Shown piece by piece: positions 8,788 to 17,027 of a stretch of DNA of 64,000 bases. The position numbers were made by a program, and so were the translations under genes. A model generated the notes under the pieces. That model worked only from the letters and a program-made list of their open reading frames with translations, searched no databases and was not told where the DNA came from. How positions within the stretch are numbered: position 1 is the stretch's first letter; each line of letters opens with the position of its first letter. The stretch comes from Dongia_A sp964542425 (GTDB lineage: Bacteria > Pseudomonadota > Alphaproteobacteria > Dongiales > Dongiaceae), in the NCBI GenBank assembly GCA_964542425.1, contig CAZIUB010000060.1, positions 1 to 64,000 on the forward strand, written 5' to 3'.

Positions 8788-8936
8788 AGTAACCGCCCGT
8801 CGTGGGACTGGCTGATGCGAGCCAAATGACTCCGCCAGTATTCGCCGGCGGGTACAATCATTTGTTAGCATGCGGCCCGACTTTCGTGGAAGCATGGAGG
8901 CGTTTCATGGCTCACGCTCTTTCGAAAGTTGGCACT
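8788..8936 (-). repeat. Family A double-hairpin repeat
   Basis: Nearly full-length copy, hairpin 2 first. The outer arms are TAACCGCC..GGCGGGTAC; the second hairpin is CGACTTTCGTGG to CTTTCGAAAGTTGGCAC, ending at 8936. It begins at TAG of a CTAG (8786-8789). Part of it is open in the mch reading frame, which makes the upstream ORF look longer than the gene. Confidence 0.85.
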
Positions 8937-8963
8937 GGGACATCGGAACCGGGAAAATGGTGC

Positions 8964-10046
8964 ATGGCACAAAAGACCAATCCGGGCAACTTCTTCGAGG
9001 ATTTCCGACTGGGCCAGGAGATCCAGCATGCCGTTCCCCGGACCATCACCCGGGGCGATGTGTCCCTCTATTTGGGACTTACGGGATCGCGCTTCGCGCT
9101 TCATTCATCGGACACCTTCGCCCAATCGCTCGGGCTTTCCCAAGCACCGGTCGATGATCTGCTGGTTTTCAATGTCGTCTTCGGGCGCACTGTTCCCGAC
9201 ATTTCGCTGAACGCGATCGCCAATTTGGGTTATGCCGATGCCCGCTTTGGCCAGCCGGTCTATCCGGGCGACACCCTCTCCACCGGCTCCGAGATCATTG
9301 GCTTGAAGGAGAATTCGAATCGCGAAAGCGGGATCGTGTACGTGCGTTCATCCGGCCGCAACCAGCGCGGAGAGATGGTACTGAACTTCCGGCGCTGGGT
9401 GATGGTCCGCAAACGCGATCACGCGGCCCCCGCTCCCGCGCCTGTGGTTCCCGATCTGCCCGCATCGGTCGCCACCGGGGACTTCACGGTGCCTTCCGAT
9501 TTGGACCTTGGTCGCTACGATGTTGCCGCCTCGGGCTCGCCCCATCTGTGGGAAGACTACCAGATCGGCGAAAGGATCGATCATGTCGATGGCATGACGG
9601 CTGAGGAATCCGATCACATGATCGCGGCCCGGCTCTATCAAAACAATGCCAGGGTCCATTTCAATCAATTCGCCGAGGCCAAGGGCAAGTTCGGACGACG
9701 GCTGATCTATGGCGGCCACATCATCAGCCTGGCCCGCGCCTTGAGCTGCAATGGCCTTGCCAATGGCATCCGCATGGCCGCGATCAATGGCGGTCGGCAT
9801 CTGGGCCCCAGCTTCGCCGGGGACACGATCTTCGCCTGGTCCCTGGTGTTGGAAAAAGTCGCCTTGCCCGCGCGTGCCGATCTCGGTGCGCTGCGCCTGC
9901 GCACGATCGCGACCAAGGATCACCCCTGCGCGGATTTTCCATTGCCCGACAAGGACGACAGACACCTGGGCGCAATCATCCTGGATCTCGATTACACCAT
10001 CCTGATGCCGCGCCGGATCAAGGCCACGGGCCTGGCCTCGGATTGA
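8964..10046 (+). CDS. mch: Mesaconyl-CoA hydratase (beta-methylmalyl-CoA dehydratase), MaoC family
   Basis: The product (360 residues) matches the double-hotdog mesaconyl-CoA hydratase of the ethylmalonyl-CoA pathway. Recognisable stretches are KTNPGNFFEDFRLGQ, GDTLSTGSEIIGLKENSNR and, in the second half, GGHIISLARALSCNGLAN. The reaction interconverts mesaconyl-C1-CoA and beta-methylmalyl-CoA during acetyl-CoA assimilation. ATG 8964 is chosen because homologues begin MxQKTNPGN; upstream in-frame codons are translated family A repeat. No other ethylmalonyl-CoA gene lies nearby; sdhCDAB follows. Confidence 0.85.
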   Translation: MAQKTNPGNFFEDFRLGQEIQHAVPRTITRGDVSLYLGLTGSRFALHSSDTFAQSLGLSQAPVDDLLVFNVVFGRTVPDISLNAIANLGYADARFGQPVYPGDTLSTGSEIIGLKENSNRESGIVYVRSSGRNQRGEMVLNFRRWVMVRKRDHAAPAPAPVVPDLPASVATGDFTVPSDLDLGRYDVAASGSPHLWEDYQIGERIDHVDGMTAEESDHMIAARLYQNNARVHFNQFAEAKGKFGRRLIYGGHIISLARALSCNGLANGIRMAAINGGRHLGPSFAGDTIFAWSLVLEKVALPARADLGALRLRTIATKDHPCADFPLPDKDDRHLGAIILDLDYTILMPRRIKATGLASD

Positions 10047-10071
10047 CGCTGCGGTGCAAAAAAGGTATCAG
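10043..10071 (+). promoter_or_regulatory. Candidate sdhCDAB promoter
   Basis: A TTGACG -35 box (10043-10048) and a TATCAG -10 box (10066-10071) are separated by 17 nt. The -35 box overlaps the mch stop codon. The spacing is ideal and the sdhC start lies 80 nt downstream. This is a pattern match only. Confidence 0.4.
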
Positions 10072-10151
10072 CCTTTATCATTCGATGGCGATCCCTCCGT
10101 TGATGGGAGCATCGCCTTCGGACAAATACCTGATCGCTCCGCAAGGGATTC

Positions 10152-10547
10152 ATGATGCCCAGCCACCAACGACCGATCGCGCCGCATCTCCAGATCTACC
10201 GACCGCAACTGACCTCGGTCACGTCGATCCTCCACCGGGCGAGCGGTGTCTATTTGTCGCTGGGCTTGCCGGCGCTGGTGTGGTGGCTCTCTGCGGTTTC
10301 CGGTGGAAGCGAATCCTTCGAGGCCGCGCGCGCGATCGCGGGCGGCGTGATCGGGCGTCTGCTTCTACTGGCCTGGACCGCCGCCTTCTTTTTTCACCTG
10401 CTGAACGGCATTCGGCACCTGGCCTGGGATTCGGGCTGGGGCTTCGAGTTGCCGATCGTCTACAAGACTGGCTGGGCGGCCATCATCGGCGCTTCGGCCC
10501 TGACGCTCATCGCCTGGGCCCTCGGCTACGCTTGGCGCGGGGGTTGA
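10152..10547 (+). CDS. sdhC: Succinate dehydrogenase cytochrome b556 subunit
   Basis: SdhC (131 residues, or 130 if the second Met is used) is a membrane anchor of complex II. It shows the family start RPIAPHLQIYRPQLTSVTSILHR, the quinone-site region SILHRASGV, and FHLLNGIRHLAWD, in which H82 is the likely haem b ligand. Three hydrophobic helices are visible. It is the first gene of sdhCDAB; the stop lies 32 bp before the chosen sdhD start. Confidence 0.93.
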   Translation: MMPSHQRPIAPHLQIYRPQLTSVTSILHRASGVYLSLGLPALVWWLSAVSGGSESFEAARAIAGGVIGRLLLLAWTAAFFFHLLNGIRHLAWDSGWGFELPIVYKTGWAAIIGASALTLIAWALGYAWRGG

Positions 10548-10579
10548 ACGTGGCTGGCGGCGAAGCTTCCAGGGATTCG

Positions 10580-10954
10580 ATGCGCAGCCAGCTGGGACGC
10601 GCGCGTGGCCTGGGCTCGGCCAAGGAAGGCGTCGGTCATTGGTGGGCGCAACGCGTGACCGCCGTCGCGCTTGTTCCCTTGTCGTTGTGGTTTACCGCCG
10701 CCATTCTGTGCCTGGCAGGCGCCGATTACCTGACGGTTCGCGATTGGCTTGCCTCGCCGGTGACACTCACGCTGATGAGCCTCTTTCTGGCGATGCTCGC
10801 CCATCACGCGGTTCTTGGATTGCAAGTGGTGATCGAGGATTACGTGCACCGGAAGTGGGTCCGATTGGTGGCCGTGCTTGGCGCGAAATTCGCCGGCTAC
10901 GCGCTCGCCGCCGCCGGCATCGTGGCAATGTTGAGTATCGCTATCGGCCGATAG
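10580..10954 (+). CDS. sdhD: Succinate dehydrogenase hydrophobic membrane anchor subunit
   Basis: SdhD of 124 residues from ATG 10580, supported by AGGGA at 10571-10575 and by the family start MRSQLGRARGLGSAKEGVGHWWAQRVTA. A GTG at 10550 would add ten residues and cannot be excluded. Three membrane helices are visible, with an HH pair in the second (LAHHAVLGLQVVIEDYVH) that contributes to haem and quinone binding in the family. The stop is 5 bp before sdhA. Confidence 0.9.
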   Translation: MRSQLGRARGLGSAKEGVGHWWAQRVTAVALVPLSLWFTAAILCLAGADYLTVRDWLASPVTLTLMSLFLAMLAHHAVLGLQVVIEDYVHRKWVRLVAVLGAKFAGYALAAAGIVAMLSIAIGR

Positions 10955-10959
10955 GATTA

Positions 10960-12810
10960 ATGGACCCCTCCATGGCCAACGCCAAACCTAATCGCGCATC
11001 CGCCGCCGCGCCGAAGTTCAATGGGCAGGCCTATCCCTTCGTCGAGCATGTCTATGACGTGGTGGTGGTGGGGGCCGGGGGCGCCGGGCTTCGCGCCATC
11101 TTCGGCATGGCCGAGAAGGGCTTGAAGACCGCCTGCATCTCCAAGGTCTACCCCACCCGCTCGCATACCGTGGCCGCGCAAGGCGGCATCTCGGCGGCCT
11201 TGGGCAACATGGGCGAGGACGATTGGCGCTGGCACATGTACGACACCGTCAAGGGGTCGGATTGGCTGGGCGACCAGGACGCGATCGAATACATGGTGCG
11301 CGAGGCGCTGCCGGCGATCGTGGAGTTGGAACATTACGGCGTGCCGTTCAGCCGCACCGCCGAGGGTAAGATCTATCAGCGGCCCTTCGGCGGCATGACC
11401 ACGCATTTCGGCAAGGGCATCGCGCAACGCACCTGCGCCGCGGCCGACCGCACCGGGCACGCCATCCTGCACACGCTCTATCAGCAGGCGCTGAAGCACC
11501 GGGCCGAATTCTTCGTCGAGTATTTCGCCATCGATCTCATCATGGACGAAGAGGGCGGCTGCGTGGGTGTGGTCGCCTGGAATCTCGATGACGGGTCGGT
11601 CCACCGCTTCCATGCCCGCATGGTGGTGCTGGCGACCGGGGGCTATGGGCGGGTGTTCTTCACCTGCACCTCGGCCCATACCTGCACCGGCGACGGCAAC
11701 GCCATGGCGCTCCGCGCGGGGCTCTCGCTCCAGGACATGGAATTCATCCAGTTCCATCCGACCGGCATCTATGGCGCCGGCTGCCTCATCACGGAGGGCG
11801 TGCGCGGCGAGGGCGGCATCCTGAAGAACGGCGCCGGCGAGCGCTTCATGGAGCGTTATGCGCCCTCGGCCAAGGATCTGGCCTCGCGCGACGTGGTCAG
11901 CCGCGCCATGACGCTCGAAATCCGCGAGGGCCGGGGCTGTGGCCCGAACAAGGATTACATCGAGCTTCACTTCCATCACCTCGACCCCAAGGTGATCCAC
12001 GAGCGGTTGCCCGGGATCGAAGAAACGGCGCGCATCTTCGCCGGAGTGGACGTGACCCGCGATCCCATCCCCGTGTTGCCGACCTGCCACTACAACATGG
12101 GCGGCATTCCCACCAACCTTCACGGCGAGGTGGTGACCCTCAGGAACGGCAATCCCGATCATGTGGTCCCAGGATTGATGGCGATCGGGGAAGCGGCCTG
12201 CGTCTCGGTCCATGGCGCCAACAGGCTGGGCTCGAACTCGCTTCTCGATCTCGTCGTTTTCGGGCGTGCCGCCGCCATTCGGTGTTCCGAGATCATCCGG
12301 CCCAACGAATCACTGAAGCCAATGCCCAAGGAAGGCGGCGAACGCGCGATCGCACGCCTGGACAGTGCTCGGAACGCCGGGGGCGATCTGCCGACGGCGA
12401 AATTGCGCCTCGACATGCAAAAGGCCATGCAGGCCAATTGCGCGGTCTTTCGCACCGGCGATGTGCTGCGGGAAGGTGTTGCCAAGCTCAGCGGATTGTG
12501 GAACATGCGCGGGCGGCTCAAGGTCGAGGATCGCTCGCTCATCTGGAACAGCGATCTGGTGGAGACGCTCGAATTCGAGAATCTGATCCAGCAGGCCATG
12601 GTCTCGATCGAATCGGCCCTCAATCGCCAGGAAAGTCGCGGCGCCCACGCGCGCGAGGACTTCCCGAACCGCGACGACGACCAATGGCTGAAGCATTCCA
12701 TCGCCTGGATGGACGAGGCGGGCGCAACGCGGCTCGATTACCGGCCGGTGCATCTGCGACCGCTTTCCAACGACGTGCAATCGATCCCGCCCAAGGCAAG
12801 GGTGTATTGA
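10960..12810 (+). CDS. sdhA: Succinate dehydrogenase flavoprotein subunit
   Basis: The 616-residue catalytic subunit of complex II oxidises succinate to fumarate. It has the FAD-binding VVVGAGGAGLRA (36-46) and the covalent flavin site SHTVAAQGG with H69. Further on are the active-site HPTGIYGAGCL region and the CHYNMGGIPT loop. ATG 10960 follows sdhD by five bases; the larger open frame upstream covers sdhD in another frame and is not coding. Length agrees with alphaproteobacterial SdhA (about 600). Confidence 0.96.
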   Translation: MDPSMANAKPNRASAAAPKFNGQAYPFVEHVYDVVVVGAGGAGLRAIFGMAEKGLKTACISKVYPTRSHTVAAQGGISAALGNMGEDDWRWHMYDTVKGSDWLGDQDAIEYMVREALPAIVELEHYGVPFSRTAEGKIYQRPFGGMTTHFGKGIAQRTCAAADRTGHAILHTLYQQALKHRAEFFVEYFAIDLIMDEEGGCVGVVAWNLDDGSVHRFHARMVVLATGGYGRVFFTCTSAHTCTGDGNAMALRAGLSLQDMEFIQFHPTGIYGAGCLITEGVRGEGGILKNGAGERFMERYAPSAKDLASRDVVSRAMTLEIREGRGCGPNKDYIELHFHHLDPKVIHERLPGIEETARIFAGVDVTRDPIPVLPTCHYNMGGIPTNLHGEVVTLRNGNPDHVVPGLMAIGEAACVSVHGANRLGSNSLLDLVVFGRAAAIRCSEIIRPNESLKPMPKEGGERAIARLDSARNAGGDLPTAKLRLDMQKAMQANCAVFRTGDVLREGVAKLSGLWNMRGRLKVEDRSLIWNSDLVETLEFENLIQQAMVSIESALNRQESRGAHAREDFPNRDDDQWLKHSIAWMDEAGATRLDYRPVHLRPLSNDVQSIPPKARVY

Positions 12811-12832
12811 ATGCGCTACGGGGTTCACATCG

Positions 12833-13609
12833 ATGGCTGAACTGACCCTGCCCGCCGGCATGCGGCCAGTCGAGGGCAAGGAATTCAAGGCGCCAGCCGG
12901 CACCGCGAAGGTCAAGACCTTCCGCGTCTATCGCTGGGACCCCGACAAGGGCGGCAATCCCCGGATCGATTCCTACGGCATCGACCTCGAGCAATGCGGG
13001 CCGATGGTCCTCGACGCGCTCATCAAGATCAAGAACGAGGTCGACTCGACCCTCACCTTCCGCCGCTCCTGCCGCGAGGGGGTGTGCGGCTCCTGCGCCA
13101 TGAACATCGATGGCACCAACACGCTCGCCTGCACCAAATACATCGCCGAAGTGAGGGATGAGGTGCGGGTCTATCCTCTGCCGCATATGGAGGTGGTGAA
13201 GGATCTGGTCTCGGATCTGAACCCGATCTTCGCCCAATACACCTCGATCGAGCCCTGGCTCAAGGCCGATTCGCCCACGCCCGCGCGCGAGCGTCGGCAA
13301 TCGCCGGAGGAACGCGCCAAGCTTGACGGCATGTGGGAATGCATCCTCTGTTTTTGTTGCTCGACCGCCTGCCCCAGCTATTGGTGGAACGGCGATCGCT
13401 ATCTGGGCCCGGCCGTTCTCCTTCAGGCCTATCGCTGGATCGCCGACAGCCGCGACGAGGCAACCGGCGATCGCCTGGACGATCTCGAGGATCCGTTCCG
13501 ACTTTACCGCTGCCATACCATCATGAACTGCACCAAGACCTGCCCCAAGGGACTGAATCCGGCCAAGGCGATTGCCGAGATCAAGAAATTGATGGTCGAG
13601 CGGCGCTGA
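12833..13609 (+). CDS. sdhB: Succinate dehydrogenase iron-sulfur subunit
   Basis: SdhB of 258 residues. The N-terminal ferredoxin domain binds [2Fe-2S] through C80, C85, C88 and C100 (SCREGVCGSCAMN, LACT). The C-terminal part has CILCFCCSTACPSYW and CHTIMNCTKTCPKGLNP for the [4Fe-4S] and [3Fe-4S] clusters. It passes electrons from SdhA flavin to quinone. A 7-bp inverted repeat, GGTCGAG (13594-13600) and CTCGACC (13617-13623), spans the stop codon; it lacks a T-tract, so it is only a weak terminator candidate. Confidence 0.96.
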   Translation: MAELTLPAGMRPVEGKEFKAPAGTAKVKTFRVYRWDPDKGGNPRIDSYGIDLEQCGPMVLDALIKIKNEVDSTLTFRRSCREGVCGSCAMNIDGTNTLACTKYIAEVRDEVRVYPLPHMEVVKDLVSDLNPIFAQYTSIEPWLKADSPTPARERRQSPEERAKLDGMWECILCFCCSTACPSYWWNGDRYLGPAVLLQAYRWIADSRDEATGDRLDDLEDPFRLYRCHTIMNCTKTCPKGLNPAKAIAEIKKLMVERR

Positions 13610-13716
13610 TCGCGCCCTCGACCTCCGTCACGATGGCGAAGTATTTCGACTTCCAGTTTTCGGCTGGACTGCTATTGTGATCCAGCCGCGCTGACCAGAA
13701 TCGGGAGATGGAAATC

Positions 13717-15219
13717 ATGGCCATGATACAAAAATTGGGCGTTGCCTTCCTGGCGATGCTGGTTCTGGCGGCTTGCGAGAAAGGGCCGGACCGGAGCGCA
13801 CAGGCGACCGAACTCAAGGCCGATGTCGAAAGCCAATTGCAGGTGATCGAGCACGACTGGTCCGGCGATCGCATCAGCCATTCCAGCCTGACGGTCGCGC
13901 CGGAGGAGGGAACCGAGCGGTTTCTGGTCACGATCGAAGGCGTGAAGGTCCAGACCGAGCCAGGCGGGGAATTGACGATTGGCCAAGTCGGCTACGCCGT
14001 CACGCCCAAGGACGAAAAGACCTTTGCCATCAGCGATCTGAAACTGCCGGCGGAAATGCCCTTCACCGGCGCCGCGGGCGCCAGCGGCAAGCTCGCTCTT
14101 GCGGTCAAGTCGTTCGATGCCCTGTGGTCGCGCGAGTTCAAGGCTTTCCTAAAGGTCAATTCGGAGCTGTCCGATATCGCCGCCACCGATAGCCGCGGCG
14201 CCGATATCCGCGTGCAATCGGCGAAGATGACCGGCGATTCCGTGGACAAGGGCAACGGCGTCTTCGACATGACCGGCGGATTGGTCATGACCGGGGCGAG
14301 CGCCACCGAAACCGACGGCGGAAAACTGACCCTGGGCGAACTCAAGGTCGACGGGAAATACGATTCGGTCAAGTTGCGGGAATACATGTCGGCGGTCGCC
14401 AAGATCCAGTCTTTGACCTCCAAGCAATTGGCGGCCGCCGAAACCGGCGCCACGCCGCCGCCATTGAGTGCTGAGGACCAGAAGCTGCTGGGCGAGCAAA
14501 TGATGATCATTGCCGGCAGCGTCACTGGCGCGAGTTGGCAGGTGGCACTTTCCGACCTGGGTTTTGTCGAAAGTGGCGGTCAGACGCCATTCCGGCTGGC
14601 CAAGTTCGGCCTTGGCGCCACCATGTCGGGTCTCGACGGCGATAAATCGACCCTGGCGCTTGCAATTTCCCACGAGGGCCTTGCCATCGACTCACCCGAG
14701 ACCAACACGCCGCTTGCGCGGGCGGTACTCCCCAAGCAGGGGAACTTGTCGGTCAAGGTGACCGATGTTCCGACCCAGGCCTTGACCAAGGCGTTGGCCG
14801 AGGGCCTGCCCGGCGCCATCGGCGGTGGTGCCCCGATCGAGACCGGGCTGATGGCGCTGGGATTTTCGCTGCAATCGGTGCTGGGCAATTCCGGCGTCAA
14901 AATCGTGATCGAGCCCTCGGGTTGGTCGGGCGAGGTGACCAAGATCGATGCCGATGGTGCCTTCAATGCCGACGCCGCCTCCCTGTTCGGCGCCGTCGGC
15001 ACGCTCAATCTGGCGCTGCAAGGGCTCGATGAATTGTTGGCCTTGGCCCAAGCCAGCCCCGATCTACCGGAAAGCCAGCAGGTGCTGGGCATGGGCGGCA
15101 TGCTCTCCGCCATGGCCCAGCGCGAGGCCGGCGCCGATGGCAAGCCCGTTGATCGCTTCAAGATCGACATCACCCAGCAGGGCGAGATGCTGATCAACGG
15201 CAAGCCGATGGGCATGTAA
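13717..15219 (+). CDS. Large putative lipoprotein of unknown function
   Basis: No family I can name. ATG 13717 is preferred over ATG 13708 because GGGAG at 13703-13707 would sit against the earlier codon but 9 nt before this one. The 500-residue product starts with a short lipoprotein signal peptide and lipobox VLAAC (Cys20). The rest is soluble and rich in Ser, Thr, Gly, Ala, with repeated beta-type segments such as KLTLGELKVDGKYDSVKL and FKIDITQQGEMLINGKPMG. A resemblance to DUF945- or AsmA-like periplasmic beta proteins is possible but not shown. It follows sdhB by about 100 bp and may share its transcript. Confidence 0.7.
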   Translation: MAMIQKLGVAFLAMLVLAACEKGPDRSAQATELKADVESQLQVIEHDWSGDRISHSSLTVAPEEGTERFLVTIEGVKVQTEPGGELTIGQVGYAVTPKDEKTFAISDLKLPAEMPFTGAAGASGKLALAVKSFDALWSREFKAFLKVNSELSDIAATDSRGADIRVQSAKMTGDSVDKGNGVFDMTGGLVMTGASATETDGGKLTLGELKVDGKYDSVKLREYMSAVAKIQSLTSKQLAAAETGATPPPLSAEDQKLLGEQMMIIAGSVTGASWQVALSDLGFVESGGQTPFRLAKFGLGATMSGLDGDKSTLALAISHEGLAIDSPETNTPLARAVLPKQGNLSVKVTDVPTQALTKALAEGLPGAIGGGAPIETGLMALGFSLQSVLGNSGVKIVIEPSGWSGEVTKIDADGAFNADAASLFGAVGTLNLALQGLDELLALAQASPDLPESQQVLGMGGMLSAMAQREAGADGKPVDRFKIDITQQGEMLINGKPMGM

Positions 15220-15272
15220 TCGAAACTGGCGCGAGGCCAAGCCCCGTGGATTCCAACCGCCGCGACTTTACT

Positions 15273-15417
15273 GGTACCCGGCGTCGCTGACGCCTGAATC
15301 GAGCCAAATGACCCCTGAAGTCGCGCGCCGGCGGGTACCATCATTTGCAAACATGCGGCCCGACTTTCGTGGAACGACGAGTGCGTCTAATGGGTCGTGC
15401 TTATTCGAAATTTGGCC
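15273..15417 (-). repeat. Family A repeat, first of a tandem pair
   Basis: Copy with hairpin 2 first (TGGTACCCGGCG to CGGCGGGTACCA) and hairpin 1 after (CGACTTTCGTGG to ATTCGAAATTTGG). It joins the next copy through CTAG at 15417-15420. The two copies are close but not identical, so the duplication is not very recent. Confidence 0.85.
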
Positions 15418-15418
15418 T

Positions 15419-15564
15419 AGTACCCGCCGTCGCTGACGCCTGAATTGAGCCAAATGACCCCGGAAGTCGCGCGCCAGCGGGTACCGTCATTTGCAAACAT
15501 GCGGCCCGACTTTCGTGGGAGCATCGAAGCGTCTCATGGGTCGCGCTTATTCGAAAGTCGGCAC
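15419..15564 (-). repeat. Family A repeat, second of a tandem pair
   Basis: Head-to-tail with the preceding copy, same orientation, ending GAAAGTCGGCAC at 15564. With the remaining bases to 15697 it accounts for the 478-bp gap between the lipoprotein gene and zapE. The last 130 bp before zapE contain a T-rich stretch near 15578-15588 but no clear promoter. Confidence 0.85.
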
Positions 15565-15697
15565 GTGGGTTGCGGCGTTTTTTTTCTTCGCGCCGGTTTC
15601 TCGCCGTGGCCAATTTCCAACCTGGTCGAGGGCCGATGTCGCGGCCGGATCACTCCCCCTGGCAAAGCATCGAAAAATGTGATGTGATGTTTTCAAT

Positions 15698-16873
15698 ATG
15701 CAGCTTGACCGAGTCGCCGCTTATCCCGTGTCTGACGCGTTGGTCTCATCGCCGATGGAAGATGGTCCTCTTCCGAGATTTCGCGCGATGCGCCAGATCG
15801 GCCATTTGCAGCATGACTGGCCCCAAGAGCTGGCGGCCGAAAAGCTTCAATCCCTGCATCACGCGCTGAAGAATTATCGCCCCGAGGCCAAGTCCGCGAC
15901 CTGGCGCGACCGCCTGGGCCTGTCCGATCGGCGTGAAGTCGAAGCACCGCAAGGCCTATACTTGTTCGGTGCCGTGGGCCGGGGCAAGTCGATGCTGATG
16001 GATTTGTTCTTCGCCAGCGCGAGGGTTGAGCCCAGGCGCCGGGTGCATTTCCACGCCTTCATGCTGGAGGTGCACGATACCCTGCATCGCTGGCGCCTGG
16101 AGAACCAGCGCCACGACAACGTGATGGCGGCGCTGGCCGACAAGATTGCCGGCGAGGCGACGCTGCTTTGCTTCGACGAATTCCAAGTCGTCAACATCGC
16201 CGACGCCATGATCCTGGGACGATTGTTCGAAGGGTTGTTCGAGCGGGGCGTGGTCGTGGTCGTCACCTCCAACCGGGCGCCCGACGATCTTTACGAGGGC
16301 GGCCTGCAGCGCGAGCGCTTCCTCCCCTTCATCGACATGATCAAGGCCCGAATTGATGTCCTGGAATTGGACGGAGGGCGCGATTACCGCCTCGCGCGGC
16401 TCAAGGATTTGGGTGTCTATCACCATCCGATCGGCGCGGCCTCGGCCCGGGTCATGCGCGAGGGTTTCGATCGACTGACCGAGGGTGCCGCGCCTGGACC
16501 GGATCATCTGATGGTGCACGGGCGCCGCCTCGACATTCCCCGCCAGGCCAGTGGCGTCGCCTGGTTCGACTTCGAGGAATTGTGCGAGCGCCCCCTGGGT
16601 GCCGCCGATTACCTGGCGATCGCCACGCATTTCAATGTTGTGTTGATTGATCGCGTGCCAATCTTATCGCCGGATCGTCGCGACGCGACGCGTCGTTTCA
16701 TGATCTTGATCGACGCGCTCTATGAGCACAGGGTGACCACGATCATCGCCGCGGCGGATCTGCCGGATCGCCTTCATGCAGCCGCGGATGACGGGATCGA
16801 ATTCGAGCGGACCATGTCCCGGCTCAGTGAAATGCAGTCGGTCGCGTATCTGAGGAAACCGCATTTGACGTGA
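15698..16873 (+). CDS. zapE: Cell division protein ZapE (AFG1-like ATPase)
   Basis: This 391-residue AAA-type ATPase of the ZapE/AFG1 family acts on the Z-ring during constriction in bacteria. The Walker A is GAVGRGKS (91-98), Walker B is LLCFDEFQVVNIADAM, and the sensor region is VVVVTSNRAPDDLYEGGLQRE, a very typical ZapE string. It lies directly upstream of mdh, the usual position in alphaproteobacteria. The first Met has no strong ribosome-binding site, so the start is uncertain by about 20 residues. Confidence 0.93.
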   Translation: MQLDRVAAYPVSDALVSSPMEDGPLPRFRAMRQIGHLQHDWPQELAAEKLQSLHHALKNYRPEAKSATWRDRLGLSDRREVEAPQGLYLFGAVGRGKSMLMDLFFASARVEPRRRVHFHAFMLEVHDTLHRWRLENQRHDNVMAALADKIAGEATLLCFDEFQVVNIADAMILGRLFEGLFERGVVVVVTSNRAPDDLYEGGLQRERFLPFIDMIKARIDVLELDGGRDYRLARLKDLGVYHHPIGAASARVMREGFDRLTEGAAPGPDHLMVHGRRLDIPRQASGVAWFDFEELCERPLGAADYLAIATHFNVVLIDRVPILSPDRRDATRRFMILIDALYEHRVTTIIAAADLPDRLHAAADDGIEFERTMSRLSEMQSVAYLRKPHLT

Positions 16874-16937
16874 CGTTTTCTGGGGGTCTCATAACGTCTT
16901 AGCGACAAATGCTTGCTCTTGAGATGAAATGATAGTA

Positions 16938-16966
16938 TTACCACAACACCTAGTATGGTCTAGAAT
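16938..16966 (+). promoter_or_regulatory. Candidate promoter of the mdh-suc operon
   Basis: The AT-rich 155-bp gap after zapE contains a -35-like TTACCA (16938-16943), 17 nt, then a TAGAAT -10 box (16961-16966). This stretch has much lower GC than its surroundings. Other pairings are possible. Confidence 0.35.
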
Positions 16967-17027
16967 GGAGAACTCCGCATTATCCTATGGGGAAGGGGCA
17001 ATGCGTATTCGGGTTAGGGGTTCCGGA

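Noticed and set aside
10072..10120. Small hairpin in the sdhC leader (GCGATCCCTCC / GGGAGCATCGC)
   Set aside because: Short and imperfect; no resemblance to a known riboswitch or to the repeat families.
13594..13623. Rho-independent terminator at the end of sdhB
   Set aside because: A 7-bp inverted repeat spans the stop codon, but there is no T-tract, and the lipoprotein gene follows on the same strand.
15273..15564. Possible CRISPR array at the tandem family A repeats
   Set aside because: Only two units, each about 146 bp with internal hairpins; there is no short repeat-spacer pattern and no cas gene.
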